Origin: Lachnospiraceae bacterium | Lineage (GTDB): Bacteria; Bacillota; Clostridia; Lachnospirales; Lachnospiraceae | Direction of reading: 5' to 3' | Length of the DNA: 53,279 nt | NCBI GenBank assembly: GCA_024696615.1 | Contig: JAILGS010000071.1 | Span: 1-53,279 of the forward strand | Part shown: positions 44,142-51,972 of the stretch, piece after piece | Layout: each line of letters opens with the position of its first letter | Position numbering within the stretch: position 1 is the first letter of the stretch | Translations under genes and position numbers: made by a program | Notes under the pieces: model-generated | Told to the model about the DNA's origin: nothing | Seen by the model: the letters and a program-made list of their open reading frames with translations, nothing else | The model's database searches: none

Positions 44142-45452
44142 CTATTCTTCTTCCCAGCCAGCGATTTCCACAGGTTTCTTCTTAAGATATCCAAGCTGGG
44201 TTTTGGTCATATACTTCTTATGAATCACGGCCTCATAGACAAATTCCTGGAAATATTTCTCTGAAGCCACATAGTAGCCGTTCTCTCCCACATCTTTTCC
44301 CCAACTATTTTCGATCTTCCATCGCTCCGGCTGCTTTTTCTCATCAAAATTCACACCACAAAGTAACATGGCATGGTTGGCAGCACTACTACGAAGTTCC
44401 AACCTTTCCTTCTTTGGCATATAAAAATCCACGCCCCCCAGTAACTCTTCATAGCGGAAGCTGTCCGGATCTAACACCCCTTCCTTTCTGGCACTGTAAG
44501 AGAGCACATCACAGGCAAACCACACCGGCTCCCCGCCCTTTAACTGCTTAATGCATAGGGACTCTAAATCCTTCATGGAAAGATTTAGGGCATACATATT
44601 TTTTTCCGCCATATTGGCTGTGGAATGGAAGGTGATCGGAGTATTTAATGGCTTATTCGCTGTTGGCTCATTAATCACAGCCACATACTCATCTAACTCC
44701 ATGCCAATAAAACGATCATAGAATTCCTTCGGGGTAATATTGCGGATGGAATGGAATTTTTCTTCCTTATCACGGTATTCAAAATGAAAACTCTTCACCG
44801 GCTCACCAAATGCGATGCACTCCGCCCGGTAGATTTCATATAACATCTCTTCCTTACGCTTCCTAGGATCCTTCCCCGCCTTCACCATGGCCCTAAGCTC
44901 CATGGCATCCTTCTTTAACAGATGATTGATTAACTTCAAAAATTTATCCGTATGATTGGACTGATAGGATTCCGGCTGAACACTCTTTGGCACGATGCCA
45001 TATTTCTTAATGAGATCCACAGCCATTCCCCAAAAGCCCCCATCACTCACGCCATCCAAGGTATAGAGCATGGCCTGGCTATTCACATCCTCATTAGCAT
45101 ATAAAATAATGGACTCCAGGAAGTTATTCGCCTTCTCCAATTTATCAAAGAAGGTAATGTAATTGGCGGATAATTCAAATTCCTTCAGATTGCACTTTTC
45201 GGCAATCATTTCCCGCATGATATTTAAAGCGGCAAACATCCAGCAACGACCGGACTTTTCCTGAGCCGTAATGCCCCTGGTTTTAATTTCCAAGGAAAAA
45301 TCCCCCCGGAGTTTCGCAGCATTCATGGGAACGAAGGCAAGATCCGCAAGTTCCGTCTTAGCCATGGCTGCATTCAGCACTTCCACCTGAGTTTCCTTCC
45401 CATACTTCTTTGCAAATGTATCGATTGTTTTTAAGGATAATTCTTTACTCAT
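44142..45452 (-). CDS. pepC: C1 family aminopeptidase (PepC/bleomycin hydrolase)
   Basis: A papain-fold cytosolic aminopeptidase that forms hexamers and trims peptides. Catalytic Cys70 lies in EKSGRCWMFAALN, the His in SAANHAMLLCGV and the Asn in IENSWG. The 436 residues match the family (about 440). It is the first gene of an operon with a response regulator, histidine kinase and ABC-F gene. Upstream is a CiaR-like direct repeat fused to an extended -10 promoter, so it may be part of the kinase regulon. Confidence 0.95.
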   Translation of the reverse strand: MSKELSLKTIDTFAKKYGKETQVEVLNAAMAKTELADLAFVPMNAAKLRGDFSLEIKTRGITAQEKSGRCWMFAALNIMREMIAEKCNLKEFELSANYITFFDKLEKANNFLESIILYANEDVNSQAMLYTLDGVSDGGFWGMAVDLIKKYGIVPKSVQPESYQSNHTDKFLKLINHLLKKDAMELRAMVKAGKDPRKRKEEMLYEIYRAECIAFGEPVKSFHFEYRDKEEKFHSIRNITPKEFYDRFIGMELDEYVAVINEPTANKPLNTPITFHSTANMAEKNMYALNLSMKDLESLCIKQLKGGEPVWFACDVLSYSARKEGVLDPDSFRYEELLGGVDFYMPKKERLELRSSAANHAMLLCGVNFDEKKQPERWKIENSWGKDVGENGYYVASEKYFQEFVYEAVIHKKYMTKTQLGYLKKKPVEIAGWEEE

Positions 45453-45543
45453 ATCTTCCTAAACTCTCCCGTCTTTTTTCATATTCTCGATGATTTTTCA
45501 ATGCTTTCTTACTTTTCTCACATCCAGAGGATTCCTTCTTCCA

Positions 45544-45576
45544 AGTATAACAAAGAAAGATTAAATGAACCTAAAG
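45544..45576 (-). promoter_or_regulatory. Degenerate CiaR-like box and extended -10 of the pepC operon
   Basis: On the minus strand CTTTAG (45576-45571), GTTCA, TTTAAT (45565-45560), 10 bases, TATACT (45549-45544) with a TGT extension. The layout and spacing are identical to the VTC promoter, with 23 of 30 bases equal over the window from AGGTT to TATACTT. Confidence 0.55.
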
Positions 45577-45587
45577 TATTATATCAT

Positions 45588-45611
45588 AAAAGGGGCATCC
45601 AAGATGCCCCT
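45588..45611. terminator. Terminator of the suf operon
   Basis: GGGGCATC (45592-45599) pairs with GATGCCCC (45603-45610) around a 3-base loop, with TTTT after it on the minus strand. It ends sufU. Confidence 0.85.
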
Positions 45612-45647
45612 CTTTCCTATTCTTTCCTATTCATTCCCTTAGGTTAT

Positions 45648-46079
45648 TTATGCTTTATGCTTGTTTAACATCTCTTCTAGAGTATGCCATCCAAGTACTG
45701 CACATTTCACACGGGCTGGCATATGGGAAATATCCTGCAATACGCTGGCCTCTTCTAATTCCTCAATTTCTTCTTCACTGGCTTCGTTCTTAATCATACG
45801 ATAGAACAAATCCATATAATGCTCTGCCTCGGCAATGGTCTTTCCCATCACAAGTTCTGCCATCATATCCGCAGAAGCCTGAGAAATCGCACAACCATCC
45901 CCTTCAAAGCCCACATCCACAATGGTATCCCCCGAAAGACGAAGGGATAAGAAGATATCATCCCCACAACTTGGATTCACACCTTCTAATACATAATCCG
46001 GATTCTCAATCTTCTTCTTATGCTGTGGATGAAGATTATGATCCGTTAAAATTTCATTATAAAAAGTTCGTTCTGCCAT
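45648..46079 (-). CDS. sufU: Fe-S cluster assembly protein SufU
   Basis: 143 residues. The zinc ligands of SufU are present: Cys38 and Asp40 (NPSCGDD), Cys63 (GDGCAISQ) and Cys126 (RVKCAVLGW). In Firmicutes SufU is a zinc-dependent sulfurtransferase that takes persulfide sulfur from SufS and hands it to SufBCD. ATG 46079 has GGAG nine bases upstream; a GTG two codons earlier is less likely. It is the last gene of sufC-sufB-sufD-sufS-sufU. Confidence 0.96.
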   Translation of the reverse strand: MAERTFYNEILTDHNLHPQHKKKIENPDYVLEGVNPSCGDDIFLSLRLSGDTIVDVGFEGDGCAISQASADMMAELVMGKTIAEAEHYMDLFYRMIKNEASEEEIEELEEASVLQDISHMPARVKCAVLGWHTLEEMLNKHKA

Positions 46080-46091
46080 GCACACACACTC

Positions 46092-47315
46092 CTAATCCGG
46101 TAACCCCATTGCTGTTCGAAGTCCTGCTACCGCTTCTAAGAAGCGATCCACTTCCTCCATGGTATTATACACAGCAAAGCTGGCTCTGCAAGTGGAATGA
46201 ATTCCAAGATAGTCCATTAATGGCCATGCACAGTGATGTCCTGCCCGGACTGCAATCTGCTTGGAGTCTAGAATCGAGGCAATATCATGAGGATGTACCC
46301 CCTCCACAAGGAAGGTTACAATGCCTTGATGCATGGAAGGATCCTCAGAGCCCACCAGACGCACATGTGGAATTGCTAACAATCCCTCCACAGCCCGACG
46401 GGTTAATGCCTCTTCCTGCTTCATGATGGTATCCCATCCAATGGATTTCATATATTCCATGGCCGCAGCTAGTGCCACAGCTCCACCTGCATTCACCGTT
46501 CCTGCCTCAAATTTATGAGGTACGGGAGCATAGGTAACCCGGTCCCAATGAACGATTTCGATCATCTCTCCACCACGCATGAATGGTGGCATTGCTTCCA
46601 ACAATTCCATACGACCATAGAGCACACCAATGCCCATGGGTGCGAACATCTTATGACCGGAAAAAGCCAAAAAGTCCGCATCCAAAGCTTGCACATCCAC
46701 TGGCATATGGGGCACGGACTGCGCTCCATCCACCACCACTACGGCTCCATATTGGTGAGCGAGGGAGGTAATGGCTGCAATATCATTTGGCCGGCCAAAC
46801 ACGTTGGAAACCTGGGTAATAGCCACTAATTTGGTCTTTGGTCCGATGACGGATAAGCTCTCTTTCGTAATTTCTCCATCCGGATTCGGATTCAGGGCAA
46901 CTAAGGTGGCGCCGGTCTCTTCGGCCACCATCTTCCATGGAAGGAAATTGGAGTGATGTTCCATGACACTCACTACAATCTCATCCCCAGGTTTTAACAT
47001 CTTACGACCATAGCTATAGGCCACTAAATTCAAACTTTCCGAAGCATTCCGGGTAAATACGATTTCCTCCGAACGCTTGGCATGAATAAAGTCCGCTACC
47101 ACGCTTCTTGCATGTTCATACGCAGTAGTAGCTTCCTCGCTTAATTCATACACGCCACGAAAAGGATTGGCATTGGATTTTTCATAATATTCTTCCATCG
47201 CCTTAAGGACTGCGGCGGGCTTTTGCGTAGTCGCCGCATTATCCAGATAGGCTAAGGGGTGACTTGCAATTAATGGAAAGTCCCCCCGAATTGATTCTAA
47301 ACTTCTAGCACACAT
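46092..47315 (-). CDS. sufS: Cysteine desulfurase SufS
   Basis: A PLP enzyme that converts cysteine to alanine and an enzyme persulfide. The PLP lysine is in FSGHKMFAPMG, and the catalytic cysteine is in RAGHHCAWP, in a short loop as in group II desulfurases. VMEHHSNFLPW and DGAQSVPHM are also typical. 407 residues is full length. It follows sufD by 14 bases and precedes sufU by 12, the standard order. Confidence 0.97.
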   Translation of the reverse strand: MCARSLESIRGDFPLIASHPLAYLDNAATTQKPAAVLKAMEEYYEKSNANPFRGVYELSEEATTAYEHARSVVADFIHAKRSEEIVFTRNASESLNLVAYSYGRKMLKPGDEIVVSVMEHHSNFLPWKMVAEETGATLVALNPNPDGEITKESLSVIGPKTKLVAITQVSNVFGRPNDIAAITSLAHQYGAVVVVDGAQSVPHMPVDVQALDADFLAFSGHKMFAPMGIGVLYGRMELLEAMPPFMRGGEMIEIVHWDRVTYAPVPHKFEAGTVNAGGAVALAAAMEYMKSIGWDTIMKQEEALTRRAVEGLLAIPHVRLVGSEDPSMHQGIVTFLVEGVHPHDIASILDSKQIAVRAGHHCAWPLMDYLGIHSTCRASFAVYNTMEEVDRFLEAVAGLRTAMGLPD

Positions 47316-47329
47316 AGGAATACTCTTTC

Positions 47330-48403
47330 TTATTCTTCTTCATCCACAAATCCACCGGTGAGAATTTCATATTCTCTTCGAAGGGCTTTATGTGGGATCT
47401 TATGAACCACTGCCTGAAGCTTGGCCTGAGCCAATAACTCAATGGCTTCAGCCTCAGGAATACCACGGCTCTTTAAATAAAATACAGTATCATCATCCGG
47501 CTTACCAATGGTTGCTCCATGGGCACCGGCCACATTCTCTTCCCCGCATAAGATCAGAGGAATGGTCTGGTTAATTACACCATCATCAATTAAGAATACA
47601 TCCTCTGCTTCTGCTCCGGAAGCTTCCTTAGCTCCCCGAACAAAGTCCAAGGTACCGCGAAACAGCTTAAAACTCTGATCCCGTAAGGAACCGGAGGCAG
47701 TAATATTACTAATGGTAAGAGGCCCGTAATGTCTTGCAATATAATTCATGTCCAGACGGCTCTTTCCCGCTTTTGCATAGCCCACATTGATTTCCGTTTC
47801 GGATGCTTCTCCATGTAATTCCACATCGCAACCATTGTACTGGTCGCCATTGCCAAGAATTAACTGACAGACTTCAAACTTCGCCTTTTCCTCCGTTGCA
47901 CCACCGATATCATTGAAAAGCTCAAATCCCTCTTCGCTTTTTTGTACAGTGATCAAACGCAGGCAACTTTCCTTCCCCAGCTTGGCTTTAATGGACAGTG
48001 CTCCCTTACCAGTAATGCCTTCCTTGGCCTTCATCTCCACATAGACGGTCAGGGTGGCATCATCGGCGGTTTCTAACCGTAAGGTATTCATGGCATTGCC
48101 ATCCTCTTCATAGGTATATACTAAGCGGACAAAGTCCTCCTCGGCCTGCTCTTTCTTAGAGTAAATGGTGATTCCTTCTGGATCTGCTGCTGTTGCGGCA
48201 AGGTCCATATCCTTTCCCGCTCCCGTAGGGATGGTAGAAAAATCCACACTGGATGTGGATTCTACCTGTAATCCCGCAGTAGGGAATACTTCCACCGTTC
48301 CTTTTTTTACAAAGGCTGCATCCTTTACCACAGCCTCATTCATTTTCAAATGATTCCAGGTACGAACAGGTAACTGGTTAATGATCATCTGCTTTGCTTC
48401 CAT
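47330..48403 (-). CDS. sufD: Fe-S cluster scaffold subunit SufD
   Basis: SufD forms the SufBC2D scaffold with SufB and SufC. The C-terminal beta-helix core is recognisable by GATIGKPDDDTVFYLKSRGIPEAEA, close to the matching SufB segment, and by ENVAGAHG. The protein lacks the SufB cysteine-rich active region. ATG 48403 (GGAGG nine bases upstream) gives 357 residues; a TTG seven codons earlier is less likely. It follows sufB by 13 bases. Confidence 0.95.
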   Translation of the reverse strand: MEAKQMIINQLPVRTWNHLKMNEAVVKDAAFVKKGTVEVFPTAGLQVESTSSVDFSTIPTGAGKDMDLAATAADPEGITIYSKKEQAEEDFVRLVYTYEEDGNAMNTLRLETADDATLTVYVEMKAKEGITGKGALSIKAKLGKESCLRLITVQKSEEGFELFNDIGGATEEKAKFEVCQLILGNGDQYNGCDVELHGEASETEINVGYAKAGKSRLDMNYIARHYGPLTISNITASGSLRDQSFKLFRGTLDFVRGAKEASGAEAEDVFLIDDGVINQTIPLILCGEENVAGAHGATIGKPDDDTVFYLKSRGIPEAEAIELLAQAKLQAVVHKIPHKALRREYEILTGGFVDEEE

Positions 48404-48416
48404 CTTCCAATTCCTC

Positions 48417-49826
48417 CTATCCAATACTACCCTTCATCTCAAGACGAATCAGGTTATTCATCTCCACCGCATACTCTAGTGGTAATTCCTTGGAAACATT
48501 CTCTGCGAAACCACTTACGATCATGGTTTTGGCTTCCTCTTCCGGAATACCACGAGCCATCATATAGAATACTGCTTCATCACTGATTCGACCGATGGTA
48601 GCCTCATGTCCCACATCTGCGGTATTGGTACGAATATCCATGGCAGGAATGGTATCGGAACGGGAAATATCATCAATCATCAAGGATTCACAAGACACAG
48701 CGGATTTGCTGTTCTCTCCCTTGGCAGTAATCACTACTTCGCTTCGTGTGGTACAGATTCCACCACCCTTGGAGATGGACTTGGTACTCACGGCGGAGGA
48801 AGTATTGGGTGCATTCTGAATCACCTTTAAACCGGTATCAAGATTCTGACCTTCTCCTGCGAAGGTAATACCGGTAAATTCCATATGAGAATTCTCGCCA
48901 TTTAAGACGGTACAAGGATAGAGGTAGGATACATGGCTTCCGAAGGAACCGGATACCCACTCCATCTTAGAATTCTTGCCCACAATGGCCTTCTTGGAAT
49001 TTAAATTATACATATTCTTGGACCAGTTCTCGATGGTGGAATAACGCATGGTGGCATCATCCCCCACCACGATTTCCACAAGGCCCGCGTGAAGATTGTT
49101 CACATTATATTTTGGTGCAGAACATCCCTCGATGAAATGGAGCTTGGCTCCATCTTCCACGATGATCAGGGTATGTTCAAACTGACCCGCACCTGCTGCA
49201 TTTAAACGGAAATAGGACTGTAGTGGAATTCCCACGTCCACTCCCTTTGGTACATATACGAAGGAACCACCGGACCATACGGCACCATGAAGGGCAGCAA
49301 ATTTATGCTCCTCCGGCTTAATAATGGTCATGAATTTTTCCTTCACTAAATCCGCATAAGGGCCACGCAAAGCGCTTTCAAAATCCGTATAGATAACGCC
49401 CTGATCCTCTACTTCCTTACGCACATTGTGATATACCAACTCCGAATCATACTGGGCACCCACACCGGCTAAGCTTTCCCGCTCCGCCTGTGGAATACCA
49501 AGCTGCTCAAAGGTATCCTTAATTTCTTTCGGAACATCTTTCCAGGTATTCGCCATCTTGGTGTTGGTACGCACATAGGTGGCAATTTCATCCATATTTA
49601 AATCAGAAATATCAGCTCCCCAATTAGGAAGTTTTAAATCATTGTAAATATCTAAACATTTTAAGCGGAAGTCCCTCATCCACTGAGGATCATTCTTCTC
49701 CTCAGAAATCTTCATCACAATTTCTTTGGTCAGACCCTGATGGATACGATAGACATTGTCGCCCTCTTCATTTCTAATATCGTAGACACTGCGGTCCACG
49801 TCTTCTACATAAGTCTTTTCTTCCAT
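48417..49826 (-). CDS. sufB: Fe-S cluster scaffold subunit SufB
   Basis: The 469-residue scaffold on which [4Fe-4S] clusters are built, using sulfur from SufU/SufS. Recognisable segments are PNWGADIS, SGGSFVYVPKGV, HFIEGCSAPKYN, KNMYNLNSK, and the C-terminal GHEATIGRISDEAVFYMMARGI. It lies 35 bases after sufC. Confidence 0.97.
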   Translation of the reverse strand: MEEKTYVEDVDRSVYDIRNEEGDNVYRIHQGLTKEIVMKISEEKNDPQWMRDFRLKCLDIYNDLKLPNWGADISDLNMDEIATYVRTNTKMANTWKDVPKEIKDTFEQLGIPQAERESLAGVGAQYDSELVYHNVRKEVEDQGVIYTDFESALRGPYADLVKEKFMTIIKPEEHKFAALHGAVWSGGSFVYVPKGVDVGIPLQSYFRLNAAGAGQFEHTLIIVEDGAKLHFIEGCSAPKYNVNNLHAGLVEIVVGDDATMRYSTIENWSKNMYNLNSKKAIVGKNSKMEWVSGSFGSHVSYLYPCTVLNGENSHMEFTGITFAGEGQNLDTGLKVIQNAPNTSSAVSTKSISKGGGICTTRSEVVITAKGENSKSAVSCESLMIDDISRSDTIPAMDIRTNTADVGHEATIGRISDEAVFYMMARGIPEEEAKTMIVSGFAENVSKELPLEYAVEMNNLIRLEMKGSIG

Positions 49827-49861
49827 TCATTTAACTCCTAAGATGATCTCTTCCCATCCAA

Positions 49862-50605
49862 TTACTTTGTCATATACTTTTCAAATCCATTGGCATTGAT
49901 TTCAGCTACCAAGGAACCATCTCCCTCAGCCACAATACGACCATCCACTAATACATGGGTATGATCCACATGGAGGGAATCCAAAATCTTAGTATTATGA
50001 GTAATGATCAATAATGCTCCCTGCTGTGTTCTGTGATACTCTTCCACACCGGTGGATACAGTCTTTACCGCATCCACATCCAGACCGGAATCCGTCTCAT
50101 CTAAAATTGCTAAGGATGGATGAAGCATTAATAACTGTAAAATCTCTGCCTTCTTCTTCTCACCACCGGAGAATCCCACATTCAGATCACGTTCTGCATA
50201 TTCTTCCTTCATATTCAGAACATCCATCTTTTCCTTTAATGCCTTCTTAAACTTCCATAAAGACATCTTCTCGCCTCGCTGCTCCATGGCACTACGAATG
50301 AAATTGGCAAAGCTAATTCCCGGTACCTCAATAGGATTCTGGAAGGACAAATATAATCCAGCCTGGGAACGCTTATCCGTCTCCATCTCAAGAAGATCCT
50401 CTCCCTTAAAGGATACTTCTCCGGATAGAATTTCATATTTTGGATTTCCCATTAATGCAGTACCTAAGGTGGATTTACCAGCACCATTAGGTCCCATTAA
50501 TACATGGGTCTCTCCCTCGTTGATTGTTAGGTTAACATTATGCAAAATCTGCTTTTCCCCTACGCCAACCGATAAATTAGTAACTTTTAATATTTCTTTA
50601 GACAT
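49862..50605 (-). CDS. sufC: Fe-S cluster assembly ATPase SufC
   Basis: An ABC-type cytosolic ATPase that drives the SufBCD scaffold. Walker A is MGPNGAGKSTLG, the signature is NVGFSGGEKKKAE, Walker B is LAILDETDSGLDVDA, and the H-loop is IITHNT. ATG 50605 or the adjacent ATG 50608 has AAGGAG just upstream, giving about 247 residues, the usual size. It is the first gene of the suf operon. Confidence 0.97.
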   Translation of the reverse strand: MSKEILKVTNLSVGVGEKQILHNVNLTINEGETHVLMGPNGAGKSTLGTALMGNPKYEILSGEVSFKGEDLLEMETDKRSQAGLYLSFQNPIEVPGISFANFIRSAMEQRGEKMSLWKFKKALKEKMDVLNMKEEYAERDLNVGFSGGEKKKAEILQLLMLHPSLAILDETDSGLDVDAVKTVSTGVEEYHRTQQGALLIITHNTKILDSLHVDHTHVLVDGRIVAEGDGSLVAEINANGFEKYMTK

Positions 50606-50658
50606 CATAAACTCCTTTTCTATCACGTCTATGGATATGGAACTTCCACATCCACAGG

Positions 50659-50676
50659 TTAGTTTACTCTAACTAA
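50659..50676. promoter_or_regulatory. Inverted repeat in the suf leader
   Basis: TTAGTT (50659-50664) and AACTAA (50671-50676) form a perfect inverted repeat about a 6-base centre, 26-43 bases downstream of the predicted suf start. A second small palindrome, GTCC-ATA-GGAC (50685-50695), sits between it and the start point. The TTAG/CTAA ends resemble MarR/SlyA-type operators, and an IscR-like (Rrf2) operator is an alternative. Confidence 0.4.
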
Positions 50677-50703
50677 GCAAAAATGTCCATAGGACCATAA
50701 TAT

Positions 50704-50732
50704 TTTACATTTTATATTGTTTATACTATAAT
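50704..50732 (+). promoter_or_regulatory. Sigma-A promoter of the GH5-glycosyltransferase operon
   Basis: TTTACA (50704-50709), 17-bp spacer, TATAAT (50727-50732). It overlaps the suf promoter on the other strand completely. TTGTTTAT (50717-50724) recurs inverted as ATAAACAA (50762-50769) downstream. Confidence 0.7.
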
Positions 50733-50737
50733 TTCAA
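50709..50737 (-). promoter_or_regulatory. Sigma-A promoter of the suf operon
   Basis: On the minus strand TTGAAA (50737-50732), 17-bp spacer, TAAAAT (50714-50709). It occupies the same DNA as the divergent GH5 promoter. Confidence 0.65.
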
Positions 50738-50807
50738 CAGTAATTCGATTGGAAAACAATCATAAACAACGGATATTATGGGAATTTGTGGAAGTAAGGA
50801 GGGGCTT

Positions 50808-51968
50808 ATGGCACAGATTCATGGAGTGAATTTAGGAAATTGGCTGGTTCTGGAAAAATGGATGGAACCATGCCTTTTTTCTGATACAAGAGCGGAGGAT
50901 GAAACCTGGTTAAACCGATTACTTCCTCCCGACCAATTAGAAAGCCGCATGAAAAACCATCGGGACAGTTATATCACGGAGGAGGATTTCAAGGAAATTG
51001 CAAGCCATGGCTACAATCTGGTACGGCTTCCCGTTCCCTACTTTCTCTTTGGCGATCGCCCCCCATTTCTTGGCTGTGTGGAATATGTGGATCGGGCCTT
51101 TACCTGGGCTAGTAAGTATCATTTGAAGATTTTACTAGATCTTCATACTGCTCCTGGCAGTCAGAATGGCTATGATAATGGTGGAATTCTTGGGGTGTGC
51201 AAGTGGCACTTAAATCCCAAGGAAGTGGACTATGTGCTGGAAGTTTTAGTTCGCCTTGCCAAGCGCTATGGCACCCATCCCGCCCTCTTTGGCATTGAGC
51301 CCATCAATGAGCCCATTAGTAAGCGGGTCTTTCACACAGCGCCCTCAAAAAATCGGGCCATGGACCCGAAGGAGGCAGATGGGTCCACCTTCGTGCCTTC
51401 CCTGTTTCTACATCATTTTTATAAAAAAGCATATTTTAAATTGCGAGAATATATGCCCCTGGAGAAAGCCGTGATTTTCCACGATGGCTTCCGTCTGGGA
51501 GAATGGAAGGATTTCTTCCTTCGCAATCATATGAAGAATGTGTATTTGGACACCCACATCTACATTTGGGCCATGGAGGGATTTGTTCCTTTTCCATCCC
51601 AAAAACTCTACCGCACCTATCTTTCCATGGAAAAAAAGGCCATCCGAAAGGCCCAGCTTTATACGCCGGTTTTGGTGGGGGAATGGTGTCTTTGCAATCA
51701 TTTAGCAGTGGATCTTCCCAAGGAAGGATGGGAGGAACCCTACTATCTGCGAGAAGAGAAGAAGATTTATCGCAGTGTAGCGAATTTAGAATTGAATGCC
51801 TTCAAAGAAGCGGCGGGATGGTGTTATTGGAGTTGGAAACTGGATCCATCCTCTTCCTACGAAGGGGAGGATGCATGGAAAGCCAGTTGGGACTTATCCC
51901 ACTGCCATGCCAAAGGTTGGATGCCCAAAAAGATCCCACCTACCACCAAATTACAGAAAGGAAGGTAA
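50808..51968 (+). CDS. Cytoplasmic GH5 family glycoside hydrolase (exo-glucanase-like)
   Basis: 386 residues forming a single (beta/alpha)8 GH5 domain. The N-terminal GVNLGNWLVLEKWM is like exo-1,3-beta-glucanases. NLVRLPVPYFLF, LLDLHTAPGSQNG and the catalytic pair Glu168 (EPINEP) and Glu292 (VGEWC) are intact. There is no signal peptide, membrane helix or binding module, so it should act inside the cell on imported oligosaccharides or glucosides. ATG 50808 has AAGGAGGGG just upstream; the longer frame lacks such a site. It stops four bases before the glycosyltransferase-MarR gene, so they are co-transcribed. Confidence 0.88.
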   Translation: MAQIHGVNLGNWLVLEKWMEPCLFSDTRAEDETWLNRLLPPDQLESRMKNHRDSYITEEDFKEIASHGYNLVRLPVPYFLFGDRPPFLGCVEYVDRAFTWASKYHLKILLDLHTAPGSQNGYDNGGILGVCKWHLNPKEVDYVLEVLVRLAKRYGTHPALFGIEPINEPISKRVFHTAPSKNRAMDPKEADGSTFVPSLFLHHFYKKAYFKLREYMPLEKAVIFHDGFRLGEWKDFFLRNHMKNVYLDTHIYIWAMEGFVPFPSQKLYRTYLSMEKKAIRKAQLYTPVLVGEWCLCNHLAVDLPKEGWEEPYYLREEKKIYRSVANLELNAFKEAAGWCYWSWKLDPSSSYEGEDAWKASWDLSHCHAKGWMPKKIPPTTKLQKGR

Positions 51969-51972
51969 GCAT

